From positions 126,175,472-126,239,471 of the forward strand of contig NC_068355.1 in the NCBI RefSeq assembly GCF_020536995.1: a DNA stretch of 64,000 nucleotides, given 5' to 3'. Origin of the DNA: Dreissena polymorpha. Taxonomy: Eukaryota > Mollusca > Bivalvia > Myida > Dreissenidae. The position numbers and the translations under genes are program-made. Below, piece after piece: positions 11,296-23,500 of the stretch; the first letter of the stretch is position 1; the number at the start of each line of letters is the position of its first letter. The notes beneath the pieces were generated by a model. It was given only the letters and a program-made list of their open reading frames with translations, was not told the origin of the DNA and searched no databases.

Positions 11296-12892
11296 AAGTT
11301 TTCCTAGAACAAAATTATTTTTTCTTTGATAATTATTATAGAGCACAAATGCTTTTATTTTGTTTTGTGTTCTGATGCTTTCACCCAATTTTTATTTGTT
11401 GTCAATTTCAAAATATTGTGTTTCCCCATATCTATACTGTATACTAGACAACTGAACAGGTTACACAAAACTATATAAAGATATATCTAGTTATCATTTC
11501 ATCGATCTGTCACTCACCCAAACTGGTATCTGAGCAGCTTCATGCAACGTGTCTCTAGTCGTCCGACTTACCCTGAAGAAACAAATATATTCTATGCTTA
11601 TGATACTTTTAAAATGCTGTTTAATATGGAAAAGTCAATAAAGCCCTTATCATTTCACTGAGTCTCTTACTTTGTCTATAGCTGTAAGCTACATGAGACA
11701 GTTTATTTTCTGGGTAGAACCGGTCTTTGGGTCAATTTCAAAAAGAGTGTAGGTGCGTCCACAGAAATGATCAAACTAAGTATCATTTATATCGGACACC
11801 ACCACAACCATTACTACGCCTTTCATTTAAATGCTACATAATGTATTAACTAGTCGCACTCTGATTTAAGGTACTTACAACTATATATTTATTTAAACAA
11901 GGATTTGATAATTTTCTCCATTGTAAGCTGGAAAATACTAACAGGATTCTTTGTACGGGGCTATTTACATGTAGTTTATTTTATATCTGTTATTTAGTCC
12001 TAATCCAGTTTTCCGAATTTATATATATTTTTTTTAATAAATCAAGTCGAAAATTCCCACAGTCTAATTTATATGCCATATTCTGAAGATGGTGAATATT
12101 GCTGAATTTCATATGATTTTTAATTTTTTATGGCTTACAAGGGAGAAATTATGTTGCCGGATTATAATACAGATACAAATTATGACAATGAAAAATTCAT
12201 GATTACATACAAGCATATAAGAACAATTAATGTCATTGACATGTACATATATTAAAACAGTGTCACATAAAACATGTAAAAACAGACTGATAAACTAGGA
12301 ATGAATCATGGTTTTGAACAAAAAAAACATATTTATCAATACAAACTATATTTTACCTTGGTGACCACACTTATATAATTCATACAAACCTAACACACAC
12401 AAAAAGAAATGTTATTTGACAAAAACCTCCACCACTCACAGCACACAATCTTCAAAACAGCTAAATACATGTATCCTCAATATAATTTCCATGTCATTAA
12501 ATTCACACAGTTATTTTCCTAGACGGTAAGTGTACAAATTGTAATGTTTAAAAGGGGTAAGGGAAAGGGAACAAGGGGATCACTGCAAGTAGAATACACA
12601 CATTTTTCCAAATCTTTTATTAACAAAATTACCATTCAAGTTTACATTCAAAGAGATGATATCATTTTGTATGGTACAAACAGTTAAAAACTTTAAATGG
12701 ATGAAAATTTTAGTTTTTCTTCAAATTTTATCCATGTGTTTAAGCGTATTTAATAATAACATTTACGACGGCAGTACTTCTGTTACAGATAACATTCACT
12801 ATTTCCTGGAAATAAACCACCATGTTCATTTTAGTTCAACACAGGGAACCGGAAGAAGAATAATACTAACAAAAGTATACATATCATACATT
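11296..12892. other. AT-rich, no gene seen
   Basis: No repeat family or exon recognised. The frame at 12656-12895 has AT-driven composition and no splice signals worth trusting. Confidence 0.35.
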
Positions 12893-13105
12893 TGAGCTGT
12901 GCCCTGGAAAATCAAGGATTAACGCATGTGGGTTCCGTATTGTCTCATATTAGGCTGTGCAGTCCACACAGGCTTATAAAAGTCAAAACTTTCTGTAATC
13001 CAGTCTAGTGGAAAGTGTTGTCCCTGGTTATTCTATGAAGACTGCACAGTATCTGGGACAATACTTTAAAACGCATGAATTAAGGCTTGCTTTTTCCGCA
13101 GACCA
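12893..13105 (+). mobile_element. F2 palindromic element, copy
   Basis: Begins 'gagctgtgccctggaaaatc', holds 'ggctgtgcagtccacacagg' near 12953 and 'agactgcacagtatctggg' near 13038, the two arms of the F2 foldback. Confidence 0.75.
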
Positions 13106-13740
13106 ATTCAATACAAATTTCAATACTTATTGCACCCACAAAATGATATCATTGACAACAACCTGTTACATCAATATCAGTGTACAAGTACAGAACACTT
13201 ATTAAAAAAAATATCTAAGGGGGCTACAACAATTGACAGTGATGAGAACAGACCTGTAATAAATACATCCTACATCCCTTAAGGCTTTAATGAAGCTATA
13301 AAAAAGTTTTCTTCACTCAAAACTGGCTAAGCTGAAAAGCCCTTTTCCACAGACCAAAGCAATAAATTGTTTTTTAAATATGTAACAAGCACTTACATAT
13401 AAACACTACAGTGAGCCTATATTAATTATTGCTTGAAAAACTGTTTGTAAGTTGTTCACAAATAATTAATTACAGTAGCCACTTTAGATAAAACATAATA
13501 CAAAAATAAACTTTTTTATTTTAGTTGTTCATGCGAAACAGAATATCCTCAAACATAATTGGTAACTTTGTAAATGTATTAAACAACAAATTGAACAATA
13601 GCTTATTTTTGTGTAATTTGCATATTGTTTTATCAGCACAATCAAGTTTGTTATCTTATTTATTACAAATAGAGTATACAAACGTCTGGAAAGTATTTAT
13701 TCAAGTTCCTAAATGCAAATTGCACATGTCAGAGTTTTTA
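13106..13740. other. No gene seen
   Basis: AT-rich spacer. The 90-codon frame at 13525-13797 runs into the next repeat and is not supported as coding. Confidence 0.35.
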
Positions 13741-13743
13741 TTG

Positions 13744-14717
13744 AAAGCAAGGGCTGTTTGTAAAACATGCATGCCCCTCATATGTGCTGTCAGTTGAAGT
13801 GGCAGCCATTGTGCGAATACGTTTTGTGTCACTGTGACCTTGACTTTTGACCTAGTGACGTGAAAATCAATAGGGGTCATCTGCCAGTCATGATCAATGT
13901 GTGTGCATCATCCTCTTATACATATATATACTCATACCAAGTTTCAATGAAATCCACCAAAGCATTTCCAAGATATGTATATACTCATACCAAGTTTCAA
14001 TGAAATCCGCCAAAGCACTTCCAAGTTATCATCCAGAAACAATCATTTGACTGTTTCGAGTCACTGTGACCTTGACCTTTGACCTAATGACCTGAAAATC
14101 TATAGGGGTCATCTGCCAGTCATGATCTATGTACCTATGAAGTTTCATGATCCTAGGTTTAAGCATTCTTGAGTTATCATTCGGAAACCATTTTACTGTG
14201 TCGAGTCACTGTGACCTTGACCTTTGACCTAGTGACCTGAAAATCAATAGGGGTCATCTGCCAGTCATGATCAATGTACCTATGAAGTTTCATGATCCTA
14301 GGAGTAAGCATTCTTGAGTTATCATCTGGAATCCATTGTTCTGTGTCGAGTCACCATGACCTTGACCTTAGACCTAGTGACCTGAAAATCAATTGGGGTC
14401 ATCTGCCAGTATTGATCAATCTACCTATGAAGTTTCATGATCCTAGGCCTAAGCGTTCTTGAGTTATCATCCGGTAACCATTTTACTATGTCGAGTCACT
14501 GTGACCTTGACCTTTGACCTAGTGACCTGAAAATCAATTGAGGTCATCTGCCAGTCATTATCAATGTACATGTACATATGAAGTTTCATGATCCTAGGCC
14601 TAAGCGTTCTTGAGTTATCATCCAGAAACAATCTGGTGGACAGACGGACCGACCGCCTTACCGACTGACAGACATGAGCAAAACAATATACCCCCTTTTC
14701 TTCGAAGGGGGGCATAA
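13744..14717 (+). repeat. TR2 element, five ~145 bp tandem units
   Basis: Head 'aagggctgtttgtaaaacat' at 13749. Units with 'gtgaccttgacctttgacct', 'ggggtcatctgccagtcat' and 'gaagtttcatgatcctagg' follow at about 13847, 14066, 14213, 14356 and 14508. A local duplication of 'tatactcataccaag' text is at 13926-14000. Tail: GACC microsatellite (14640-14665) then 'cttcgaaggggggcataa'. Matches arrays at 23439, 25328 and the right window edge. Confidence 0.85.
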
Positions 14718-15851
14718 TAATAAAAAAAAAAAAATTAAAGCAACAAAAACATATAAAATCTATCATTTATACAAAAATGTAGGAAAAATGTATGCCCATG
14801 TTCCCCCAGCTGTCATTAATTTAAGGCTGTTTTAACCCCCACAGTTAGACATCAGTAAGTATTAAACAATCAGTAGACATCAGTAAGTAATAAACCATCA
14901 ATTTATGGGTAAAAAAGCTGGAGTACATTCCTAACATACTCAACACAGTACCATACTATATCCATTAATTTTGGTATACAGTGTTCAATACAAAGTAGTA
15001 GTTAGTTTTTACAATTTAAATTATTCTTGAAGGATGTTTTCTATGGGTATTGCGGTACTTCAAATAACTATTGAACCTATTTATTTTTTATGTTACAAGT
15101 ACAAGACAGTGTTCTCGACATTTTACTTGTTTGCTTTCTTCCCATGAAACCATTATATCAATTAGGATTATATAGACGTCATGTAGAAATAAAATAATAT
15201 ACAGACCAACATATGGAACCAACCTACCAAGGACAAGTGCAAAGCAAAATACCCCCTGCATCTTCAAAGGGAGCATGGGAGGGGAATAATAATAAATAAT
15301 ATTTTACAAGTAACATTAACATTTCATCAAATTAAACATCACAACCATTCAAACTCACATATTGCATTCACATCAACGTTAACTTCAATGCTACATGTGG
15401 GAACGTCTTTCTTACTTTATTTCAAAGATGATTTAACCCAATTGCGAAATGACTTAGTAAAGTAAATTGTTATTTTCATTTTATCAAGAAAATTCGTTAA
15501 ATTGATATCCCTGCAACATACATTTGTTTGTGACATACTGACAGTGCAAATTGTGTATAATTTTGTAAAAAATAGTTCTATATGATTGTCAATATGGAGC
15601 AATTTGCATTTAGTTTCAAAGTGCCTCACATGATTTACACAAATCATCTTAAAGAAACAAAAAATGAAAAAAAAATGTGTCCCTCCATAATGAGAGTGGA
15701 ATGGAAACTACCCTAGGTAAATATTTAAGATTGAAAGCCAAATGCATAATCATTAATTAGCAAATAACGCCCCTTGCTTCAAGAGAAGTCAACTAATAAT
15801 TTGCATATTTATGTGAATGCAATACGAGTTTTTAGTTATTTCATCAATCCA
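14718..15851. other. SH3BGR 3' flank / UTR, no other gene seen
   Basis: AT-rich. A short direct duplication 'cagtagacatcagtaagta' lies near 14850-14890. A fragment with 'gcaaaataccccctgcatct' and 'tcaaagggagcat' (15240-15280) resembles a TR2 tail. Includes the likely 3' UTR of the minus-strand SH3BGR gene. Confidence 0.4.
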
Positions 15852-17555
15852 TTACCCAATGCCATATGCAGTCTCCGCTAGAGCCACTCCACATCGAATG
15901 CATGCATTTAAAGATATATCTACCAATGATGCCCAGAAATCATCCTCATCCTCCTCATTAGCTTTAGATTCTGCCGTAGTTTCATCTGTCTTATCTTGCT
16001 TACCACCTGTACCCTCTTCCACATCTGGAACTGCAACAATTTCTGATGGTTTGTCAGTGACTTCAACCTTTTGTTCTTCTTTGCTTTCTTTTGCGAGTTC
16101 CGAACTTTCTTTCTGTGATTTCTCTGAAGTTTCATCTTTTTTACCATCTGTATCCTCCTCCACAGCTGTAATTGCAACATTTTCTAATGGTTTGTCAGCT
16201 TCAGTTTTCTTTTTCTCAGTTTGTGTGTCCTCTTTTGGCTTTGTTTCCTTCTCTTCTGGCTGTGTTTCTTTGCTTTGTTCAACTGCCTCTTCTTTTGCCT
16301 CCATTGTAATTTCTTCTTTCTGTATCGTTTCTCTTTCTTTAGGCTGATCATTTGCTGGCTTTTCTTCTTGTTTTGTTTCTACAACACTTTCTTCACGGGA
16401 TGATTCGGCTTTGGTTTCATACTTTGTTTTATCCGCATCATCTGATTTTGGAACATCTGCTTCAACAGCCCCCTGTTCACTTGATTTGTCATCACTTGTT
16501 ATATCTGCCCATGGATCAGCATCTTCATCTACCTCTTCAAAACTTTTTTTCTTAAATACAATGGGCTTATGAATATCATCAACTAGTTCATGTTCAACCT
16601 TCTTTTCTACAGCTTCTTCTTTTTTTGCCCCACTGTTATCAATTTCAGGCGTTTTATCTTCTTGCACTGATTCTTCTTTCTTTTCTTCTGTTGTATTCTC
16701 TTCCCCACCAAGGTCAGCCCATGGATCTGCCTCCTCTTCATCTTCAAAATCTTTCTTTTTCTTGAACAGAACAGGTTTTGAAAGATCATCGACTGAATCA
16801 GTTTCAGACTTACCATCTTCCCCAGCTTTACCTTTACCCTCCTCTTTCTCTTCAGAATCCTTCTTGTCATCATCGCCACCACCAAGGTCAGCCCATGGAT
16901 CAGCCTCCTCATCTTCATCGTAGTCCTTCTGTCTTTTAAACAGCAGCGGCTTTTTCAGATCAATACCATCATCCTCTTTCTTAGTATCTTTATCCTCTTT
17001 CTTGGAAGCATCATCTTCTTGTTTAGAAGAATCATCTTCTTTTTTCGAATCAGTTTCGTCTTTGTTTTGATCTTTTATCTCTTCAGTTTTCTTTTCATTA
17101 TCACCACCACCAATGTCAGCCCATGGGTCAGCATCTTCATCAACTTCATCGTAACTTTTCTTTCTTCTGAAGACTAAAGGCTTATCTTTTTCTTCCTCTT
17201 CTGGAGCTTTTACCTCTTCTTCCTTCTTTTCATTACCACCAATATCTGCCCATGGGTCAGCGTCTTCATCTACCTCTTCAAAGCTCGTTTTCCTCTTAAA
17301 CACAAGAGGTTTATCAGCTGCAGGTTCAGGACTATCAGCCTTTGTTACATCTTTAGAATCTTCTTTTTTCTCCTCTTTAGCCTCTTCCTTTTTATCATCT
17401 TCTTTCTTCTCTTCGGCTTTTTCACTAGCTTTATCTTCCTTTTCAGCGCCATTTTCTGCTTTCTTGGCATCCTGTTCAGCTGCCTCTTCAATGGTGATGT
17501 CTTTCTCAGGGGACTCCTTTTCACCTTCGTCAGCCTTCAGTTTTTCTTCATCTTC
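15852..17555 (-). CDS. SH3BGR: SH3BGR coding exon 4, Glu-rich tail with DPW repeats
   Basis: 567 codons from acceptor CTTCATTATAG to TAA. Five blocks of the form KP-(L/V)-(V/L)-F-(K/R)(R/K)-K then DEDADPWAD lie at about 17236-17303, 17101-17170, 16872-16940, 16704-16770 and 16496-16560. The last 22 codons (from about DISLNACIRC) turn hydrophobic and unlike the rest; GT dinucleotides at DFWASL/GTAGAT (phase 0) and at the stop (GG/GTAATG, phase 2) could be donors, so the true C-terminus is not certain. Confidence 0.85.
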   Translation of the reverse strand, partial: EDEEKLKADEGEKESPEKDITIEEAAEQDAKKAENGAEKEDKASEKAEEKKEDDKKEEAKEEKKEDSKDVTKADSPEPAADKPLVFKRKTSFEEVDEDADPWADIGGNEKKEEEVKAPEEEEKDKPLVFRRKKSYDEVDEDADPWADIGGGDNEKKTEEIKDQNKDETDSKKEDDSSKQEDDASKKEDKDTKKEDDGIDLKKPLLFKRQKDYDEDEEADPWADLGGGDDDKKDSEEKEEGKGKAGEDGKSETDSVDDLSKPVLFKKKKDFEDEEEADPWADLGGEENTTEEKKEESVQEDKTPEIDNSGAKKEEAVEKKVEHELVDDIHKPIVFKKKSFEEVDEDADPWADITSDDKSSEQGAVEADVPKSDDADKTKYETKAESSREESVVETKQEEKPANDQPKERETIQKEEITMEAKEEAVEQSKETQPEEKETKPKEDTQTEKKKTEADKPLENVAITAVEEDTDGKKDETSEKSQKESSELAKESKEEQKVEVTDKPSEIVAVPDVEEGTGGKQDKTDETTAESKANEEDEDDFWASLVDISLNACIRCGVALAETAYGIG

Positions 17556-20500
17556 CTATAATGAAGAAAGGCAAATGTAATTAACAGAACTGAGATGCAA
17601 TTTACATATGCATTTTTCATAGACTTCAAGTCATATCAAATGTTTTATTCTAACAGTTTTTATTTATGATATTAATGAAAGAAAAAACTATGAAAAAGTT
17701 TACAAGAAGTTTTAAGTGTACAATTCATATTAAAAGATAAACAATTAAATAGTTATTAAAGAGCATTAATTAAATGGGTGAAAGCTGTGTTAGAACATTC
17801 ATACTCAATTCTTAAAACTAACCAGCTAGATTCTGACATGCATGTATTAACCAGATGCTGTAACAAAAATATCTTATAAGAATGTTGGATTATTATCTTA
17901 ATTAAAAATACTTCCAGCTTCTGTATATAAACTATGTGAAAGTAACAATGTTTGTTCCTAAATTTATGTCTGTAAATGTATTATTTTCATTTATTAAAAT
18001 GTATGTTGATCATTCAGATTTATTCAGAACATGATCATATAAATGATGTTCATGATGTTAAACTTGCAAAAAAAAAAGAAAATCAAAGCTGTGTATGAAG
18101 CATTATTATGTGAGAGAAAACTCATAATTTTGTATTTTGGGATATCCTAGAAATTTGGCCATTCTGAATTAGTTCCAATCCAAATGTATGTCAAAATCAA
18201 GGTCGAAATGTGGAAAGGTGAAGTGGAAGTGTCCATGTCATTTTGTATTATCCAGGAATTAGGACATTCTGAAATAGTCTAATTAAAAAAGTATGCCATG
18301 TCAAGGTCAAAATGAGCTATGGTGAAGTGAGTGTGTTCAGAGAGTTAATATTTTACATTTAATGTAGGTATCAAAGGTTTGTATAAAGTGGTATTGATTT
18401 GAGACAAAATGTGTCTGTTTGGGTTAACACAAATTTGGCCCTTCTGCGCAAGTCCAATAGAAGATCCATGTTTAGGTCAAAATAAGGTCAAATGATGATG
18501 GTGTGTTGAAAGCGTTGTGAGATATCATCACTGCAAGTATCAGACCTTTGAAGGAAGCATAATTGATTCCATAAGCATCATGTCATTTAAAGTTGACCTT
18601 GTACAATGAATGGACAGACCATTTGATACATGTATATGACACTCAGCAACAGTAGATGCCAAGGGCATAAAAGTATACTGTCAATAAACCAATGTTTTAG
18701 TAATACTTACCAAACAACCATCTTTTTGTTTCATGCAAAACATCGTCTGTTGTCATAGCAACACAAAAACATGCTTCTGGTGGGAGCACATCTAACAGCT
18801 GCATTCAAACGGCGTTGGGTTAGAAACTGAACAGTTAATGTATTATGAAAACTAATGCTTTAACAAACTATTCTTTATCATAATGTCTACATTCATGCAA
18901 ACATGAATCATTTATGCTAAATGAACTAAAATATGTGATCCTTATGTGATCACATTTTCAACATTTATCACATTCGCTTAAAAGCCCATAAAAACTCAAA
19001 ATCAACTAATATTTTGTATAATATTTCAAAAATAAAGTTAACACATAAAAAATCAATGTTCCATATAGCAATAGATAAAATTTCAATGCTAGATGTGGTC
19101 TGGTAACATAGATTTAACACGAAACAAAATGCTCGTTTTTAATTTTTTTGTCACAATATATTCCATGTGAATTTCCAGCTACAATATCCAAACATTTAGG
19201 ATCGAACGCTAGATTGACTTCAGGCAGCTTCTGAAGCATGACATAGTTCTTATGAATACATCCGACATCGTTCTTCCAATGCTGCCCAAAGCCACCCTCG
19301 TGTTCACTCGTAATGTTCAAATATTGTGGCAGAATATTAACATGGAATATATTGTCACGAAAAAAATAAACAAGCATTTGTATCTTGTTAAATCTATGTT
19401 ACCAGACCACATCTAGCATTGTAATTTTGGATATTGCTCTACGAAACACTGAATTTGTATGGTATAACTTTTATTTTAAGAAATATTTTGCGAAATATTT
19501 GTTGATTTTGATTATTAATGTTACTTCAATAAACTAAAAATACACTGAAATTGGCAAAAGAAATTATGTAAAATAGAGATAAGGAGGATTTCAGTATTTC
19601 TCTACATATCCCTACTGAATAAGGAATCATAAAAATGTTACTGACATACATAGCCTTTTTGTAGTGTTCAATTATAAATATTTACAAGCACAGGCATGGA
19701 TGTACGACACAAATGTTAGTTTTTATTTGCCAGTTAAGGGAAGACATTCAGGGTGGAAACCATGTAAGACATCATTATCACTCCTAAATTATGGCCATAT
19801 GAAACTTTAGAGTGTGAATTGACATTTTGATATTATATAGTAACATAAAGTCATAGAGTTAATTAACACATACATTACATCTTTTTGACTATTATTTCAA
19901 GACTAAAATTAAAGCAAAGATTCAAGATGTTCAGCAAAAATATTTCCAAATTAATCTCAAGTGTTTGAACATGTACATGTAGATACACTAGGATTGAAAA
20001 AAAACAACACTGGTTTCATGACCTATGCTATAATGCTTGACAAAAGAAGTTACTTAATGATAGGTAATTTGATGAAATACACAATTTATATTATCTTGAC
20101 TCTTCAATTACTATATACCAGTATCTGTCATGCAATATCTTCAGCAAATCTCACATTAACAAACATTCACTCAAACATTCCGACTGTTTGCATGTCAGCT
20201 CAAACAGTGCATCTTGTTACAGTTTTACCCTTCGGTTGATTAGACTACCTTAATAACTTCTTCCTCCTCCTCCTCCTATTTTTACATTTAAACAGTTTGT
20301 TTACATTTACACATATAAATTAAACTTTTATTTTCAACCCTGACCAATGACAAATGGATATCATGTACAGATTGTGTTAGTTTCAATTGAACACTTCAAA
20401 GATTTAATTGCAATAACGGGATACATGGAGAGCCTACATCAATAACAATATATGAGCTGTGCTCCAAGTACTAGTAAGCAGGGCTTAATGCCTATGCATA

Positions 20501-23500
20501 AAGTGTTATTAGCCAGTGCAGTCTGCACAGGCTAATCAGAAACAACACTTTTAGCTTATAGGAAATTATTTGTTTAACAAGTCTCTTCAAAACAAAAAAC
20601 AAGTTTAGGAAGAGAGTATCATCCCTGAAAAGCCTGTGTGGACTGCACAGGCTAATCTGGGATGACACTTAACCCTTTCCCACTTATGAGCAATGTGAAA
20701 ATAGCTATGGGCAAACAGCATAAAACCAGAACAGCCTGCGAGTAACTCGAAGTCTAGTTAGTTTTATACTATTTGCTGCTCATCAGTATCTAAGGTTTGG
20801 AGATGGAGACTTAAAAACATGAATCAAGTAAGAAAGGTCTTAAATTAAAAATAACTTATTAAGGGACTACAAATGCGTCAAAATACGTATCTAAGAGGTT
20901 AACCCTTTCAGTGCGGGAACCGAATTGTGAAGGCCTTTGCAAACAGTTTGGATCCAGATGAGACGCCACAAAACGTGGCGTCTCATCAGGATCCAAATTG
21001 TTTGCTATTCTGATAATATTCATTGAAAAAAATCGAAGAAAATGCTAATTTTAGAAATTCAGCAGACAACATTTTAGCAGACGACAAATTTCCCAGCATG
21101 CAAAGGGTTAAAGCACATTTATTAAGCCCTGTTTTCCTAGAGCCTGGCTCATATGCATACATGTAGAAAATGGTAAATTATATGTCAGAGTTGTGTTTAA
21201 GAACTGTAAGGCACAACTATATAGTAATAAATAATTTCAAATTATATTTGAATAAATTATGTTTGGCGCTAGATTTTAAATATTCACTTTGGTCGGATAA
21301 TAGCGTTTAGAAAAGCTGTTTTATGTGCAGAAAGTTAGCCCGTATTTTAGTATAACAGTCCTGGCAGAAATTACAAATCATCCCCAACATAGCATAGGCC
21401 AAAAAGTTTTCACATTCATAAAAACTTCTTATTGAAACTGGCACACATTTTGTTAAAAGTGAAGTAATTAAGAGCTCAGGACTGGTTTACTTTCCTTTAT
21501 GATTATTTCATTAAAGGCACCAACTTTGAGAATCAAAATTAATGATGAGCACAAATATATTGCTGAGGAGAGTTATATTTTCTTTACTTTTCAAAAGAAT
21601 GGAATTAAAAGAAGAAGTTTAAGGCTAGGGACTGGTTTACTTTGGTTTACATTGCCTCCGCCACTACTCACCCCTGGTCTTGGCGCTTGTTTCAAGAAAG
21701 CGTCGATTCTTTCATCCTCAAGGGCTTCCAGGAATTTGTCATAGTCCTGAAAAATGCATCGAACTTAATAACAAACAAGGATTAATAACAAATCATTAGA
21801 TCATGGAAAATACCATTTTCTATTGTTTAACCTCCAAAAACCGCTGAGTACAGAAAAAGCATAAGCACAACTGCAGAACTTCAAATCATGTAAGAATTGA
21901 AAAGGTTTTGTTTGTTAATGGTAATATCTTTGTTAATCTATACATGCAGTCTTCTGAATGTCGTTCTCATATGCAGTTTATAAGTAGTCGTGTTTAATGA
22001 CATTACTCACCAATCCAACGAAATATACATGTACTATTTAATCTCAAAACAGTTTATATACTTGAAAAATCACAAAGAAAATCACAATGAAATTAAATGC
22101 TATTTGATAATATTTAATTTGATTAAATAAACTTTCATGATTTTCTTTGTTGAATGATCTTGCTATATGAGGCGCATCATGCAAAAATGGATCTTATGCC
22201 ATATGCTACCACTATGCAAACCAGTCTGGTCAGCTAACCTGTCCATTTTAAAGTCACGCAAGGCTTGGTGCCTTCATTAGTGGACAGTGAAGCTCCTGAC
22301 CAGAAAACGCAAGCTGCATATGACATTTATGATTAGTCCAATTTCTGCATGAAGAGACTCGTATGCTCAAGTCACAAAAAAATAATTGGGCTGTGCTCTG
22401 TGAAAAAGGGGTTTAATGCACGTACATAAAGTGTTGTCCCAGATTAGTCAGAGATGACACTTTCTGCCTAAACTAGTTTTTTGCTGAGAAGAGACTTTTT
22501 TTAAACAAAAAAAATCATAAAAGCTGAAAGGGTCATCCCTGATTAGCCTGTGCGGACTGCACAGGCTAATCAGGGACTACACTTTATGTACATACATTAA
22601 AACCCCTTATCACAGAGCGCGGCCCAATTATATTAGCAACTTTTGATTCGCATTTCATCTTTAACATTTTGAAAACAAACAAAATTCAACAAATGAAAAT
22701 ACATGTAATGGTAAAGCCATACCCCTAAATACTCTTCTTCATAAAACAACTGTGGTGGAAGTGGTGTTTTTCCAGACTCAGATTTACTGTTCTCACGCAT
22801 GAAAGTCTTCTTCTCTTCATTATTTGGGTCGGATATATCAATCTTTTCAAAAGGAATTCCCCTTGCTTCCAAAACATCTTCTATGTGTTGTTGATGTTTC
22901 CGCATCTACAAAAAATCTCAACAGTTACAGACATATTATGTAGTCTGATATAGATGTTATATACATCTTCAGCTGACTGTTATATTCCAATCGCTGGGTC
23001 AAAGTACTCCATTTGTACAGTGTGCATGAAACCAAGGCACGTAAGATTATTTTCTTATGAACTTTATTTACTCATTTATACACCTTGGTGGAGAGAAGCC
23101 AAGCACACCTTTTGCTCAGACAAATTATAACAATCTGGTGGGTTACTCCTCACATACACAACCACCCAAAGGTGTTGTTCAATGACATACTTAAGAAACA
23201 TTAACTTAAGCTTTAAACTCTTTACCATGCAGTATGCTTCTTAACTTATTTCTAGTCTCTAAGAAATACAGATTTTATTAATGGCTTTTCTAAAGAGATT
23301 CACATTTTGAGCACTTCATTTCCAACTATAAGATACTGATGATTCAGTCAACATCATAAAACCTGAACAGCCTGCTAATCAGGGATGTAACCTCTTGCCT
23401 TGACTGGATTTTCATTTAGAACGAATTTCCATTTAAACAAGGGCTGTTTGTAAAACATGCATGACCCACATATGAGCTGTCAGTTGTAGTGGCAGCAATT

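Noticed and set aside
13744-14717. CRISPR-like regular repeats (also 23439-24137 and 61090-63095)
   Set aside because: Units are 143-178 bases and contiguous, without unique spacers; eukaryotic tandem element arrays.
15817-16347. 176-codon Ser-rich plus-strand frame, and minus frames at 15920-16180 and 16607-16918
   Set aside because: Antisense and shifted readings of the GAA/GAT/AAG-rich SH3BGR tail exon.
19114-19377. 87-codon minus-strand frame that looks protein-like (TSEHEGGFGQHW...)
   Set aside because: It spans both arms of a palindrome, so its second half is the antisense of its first; no splice or start support.
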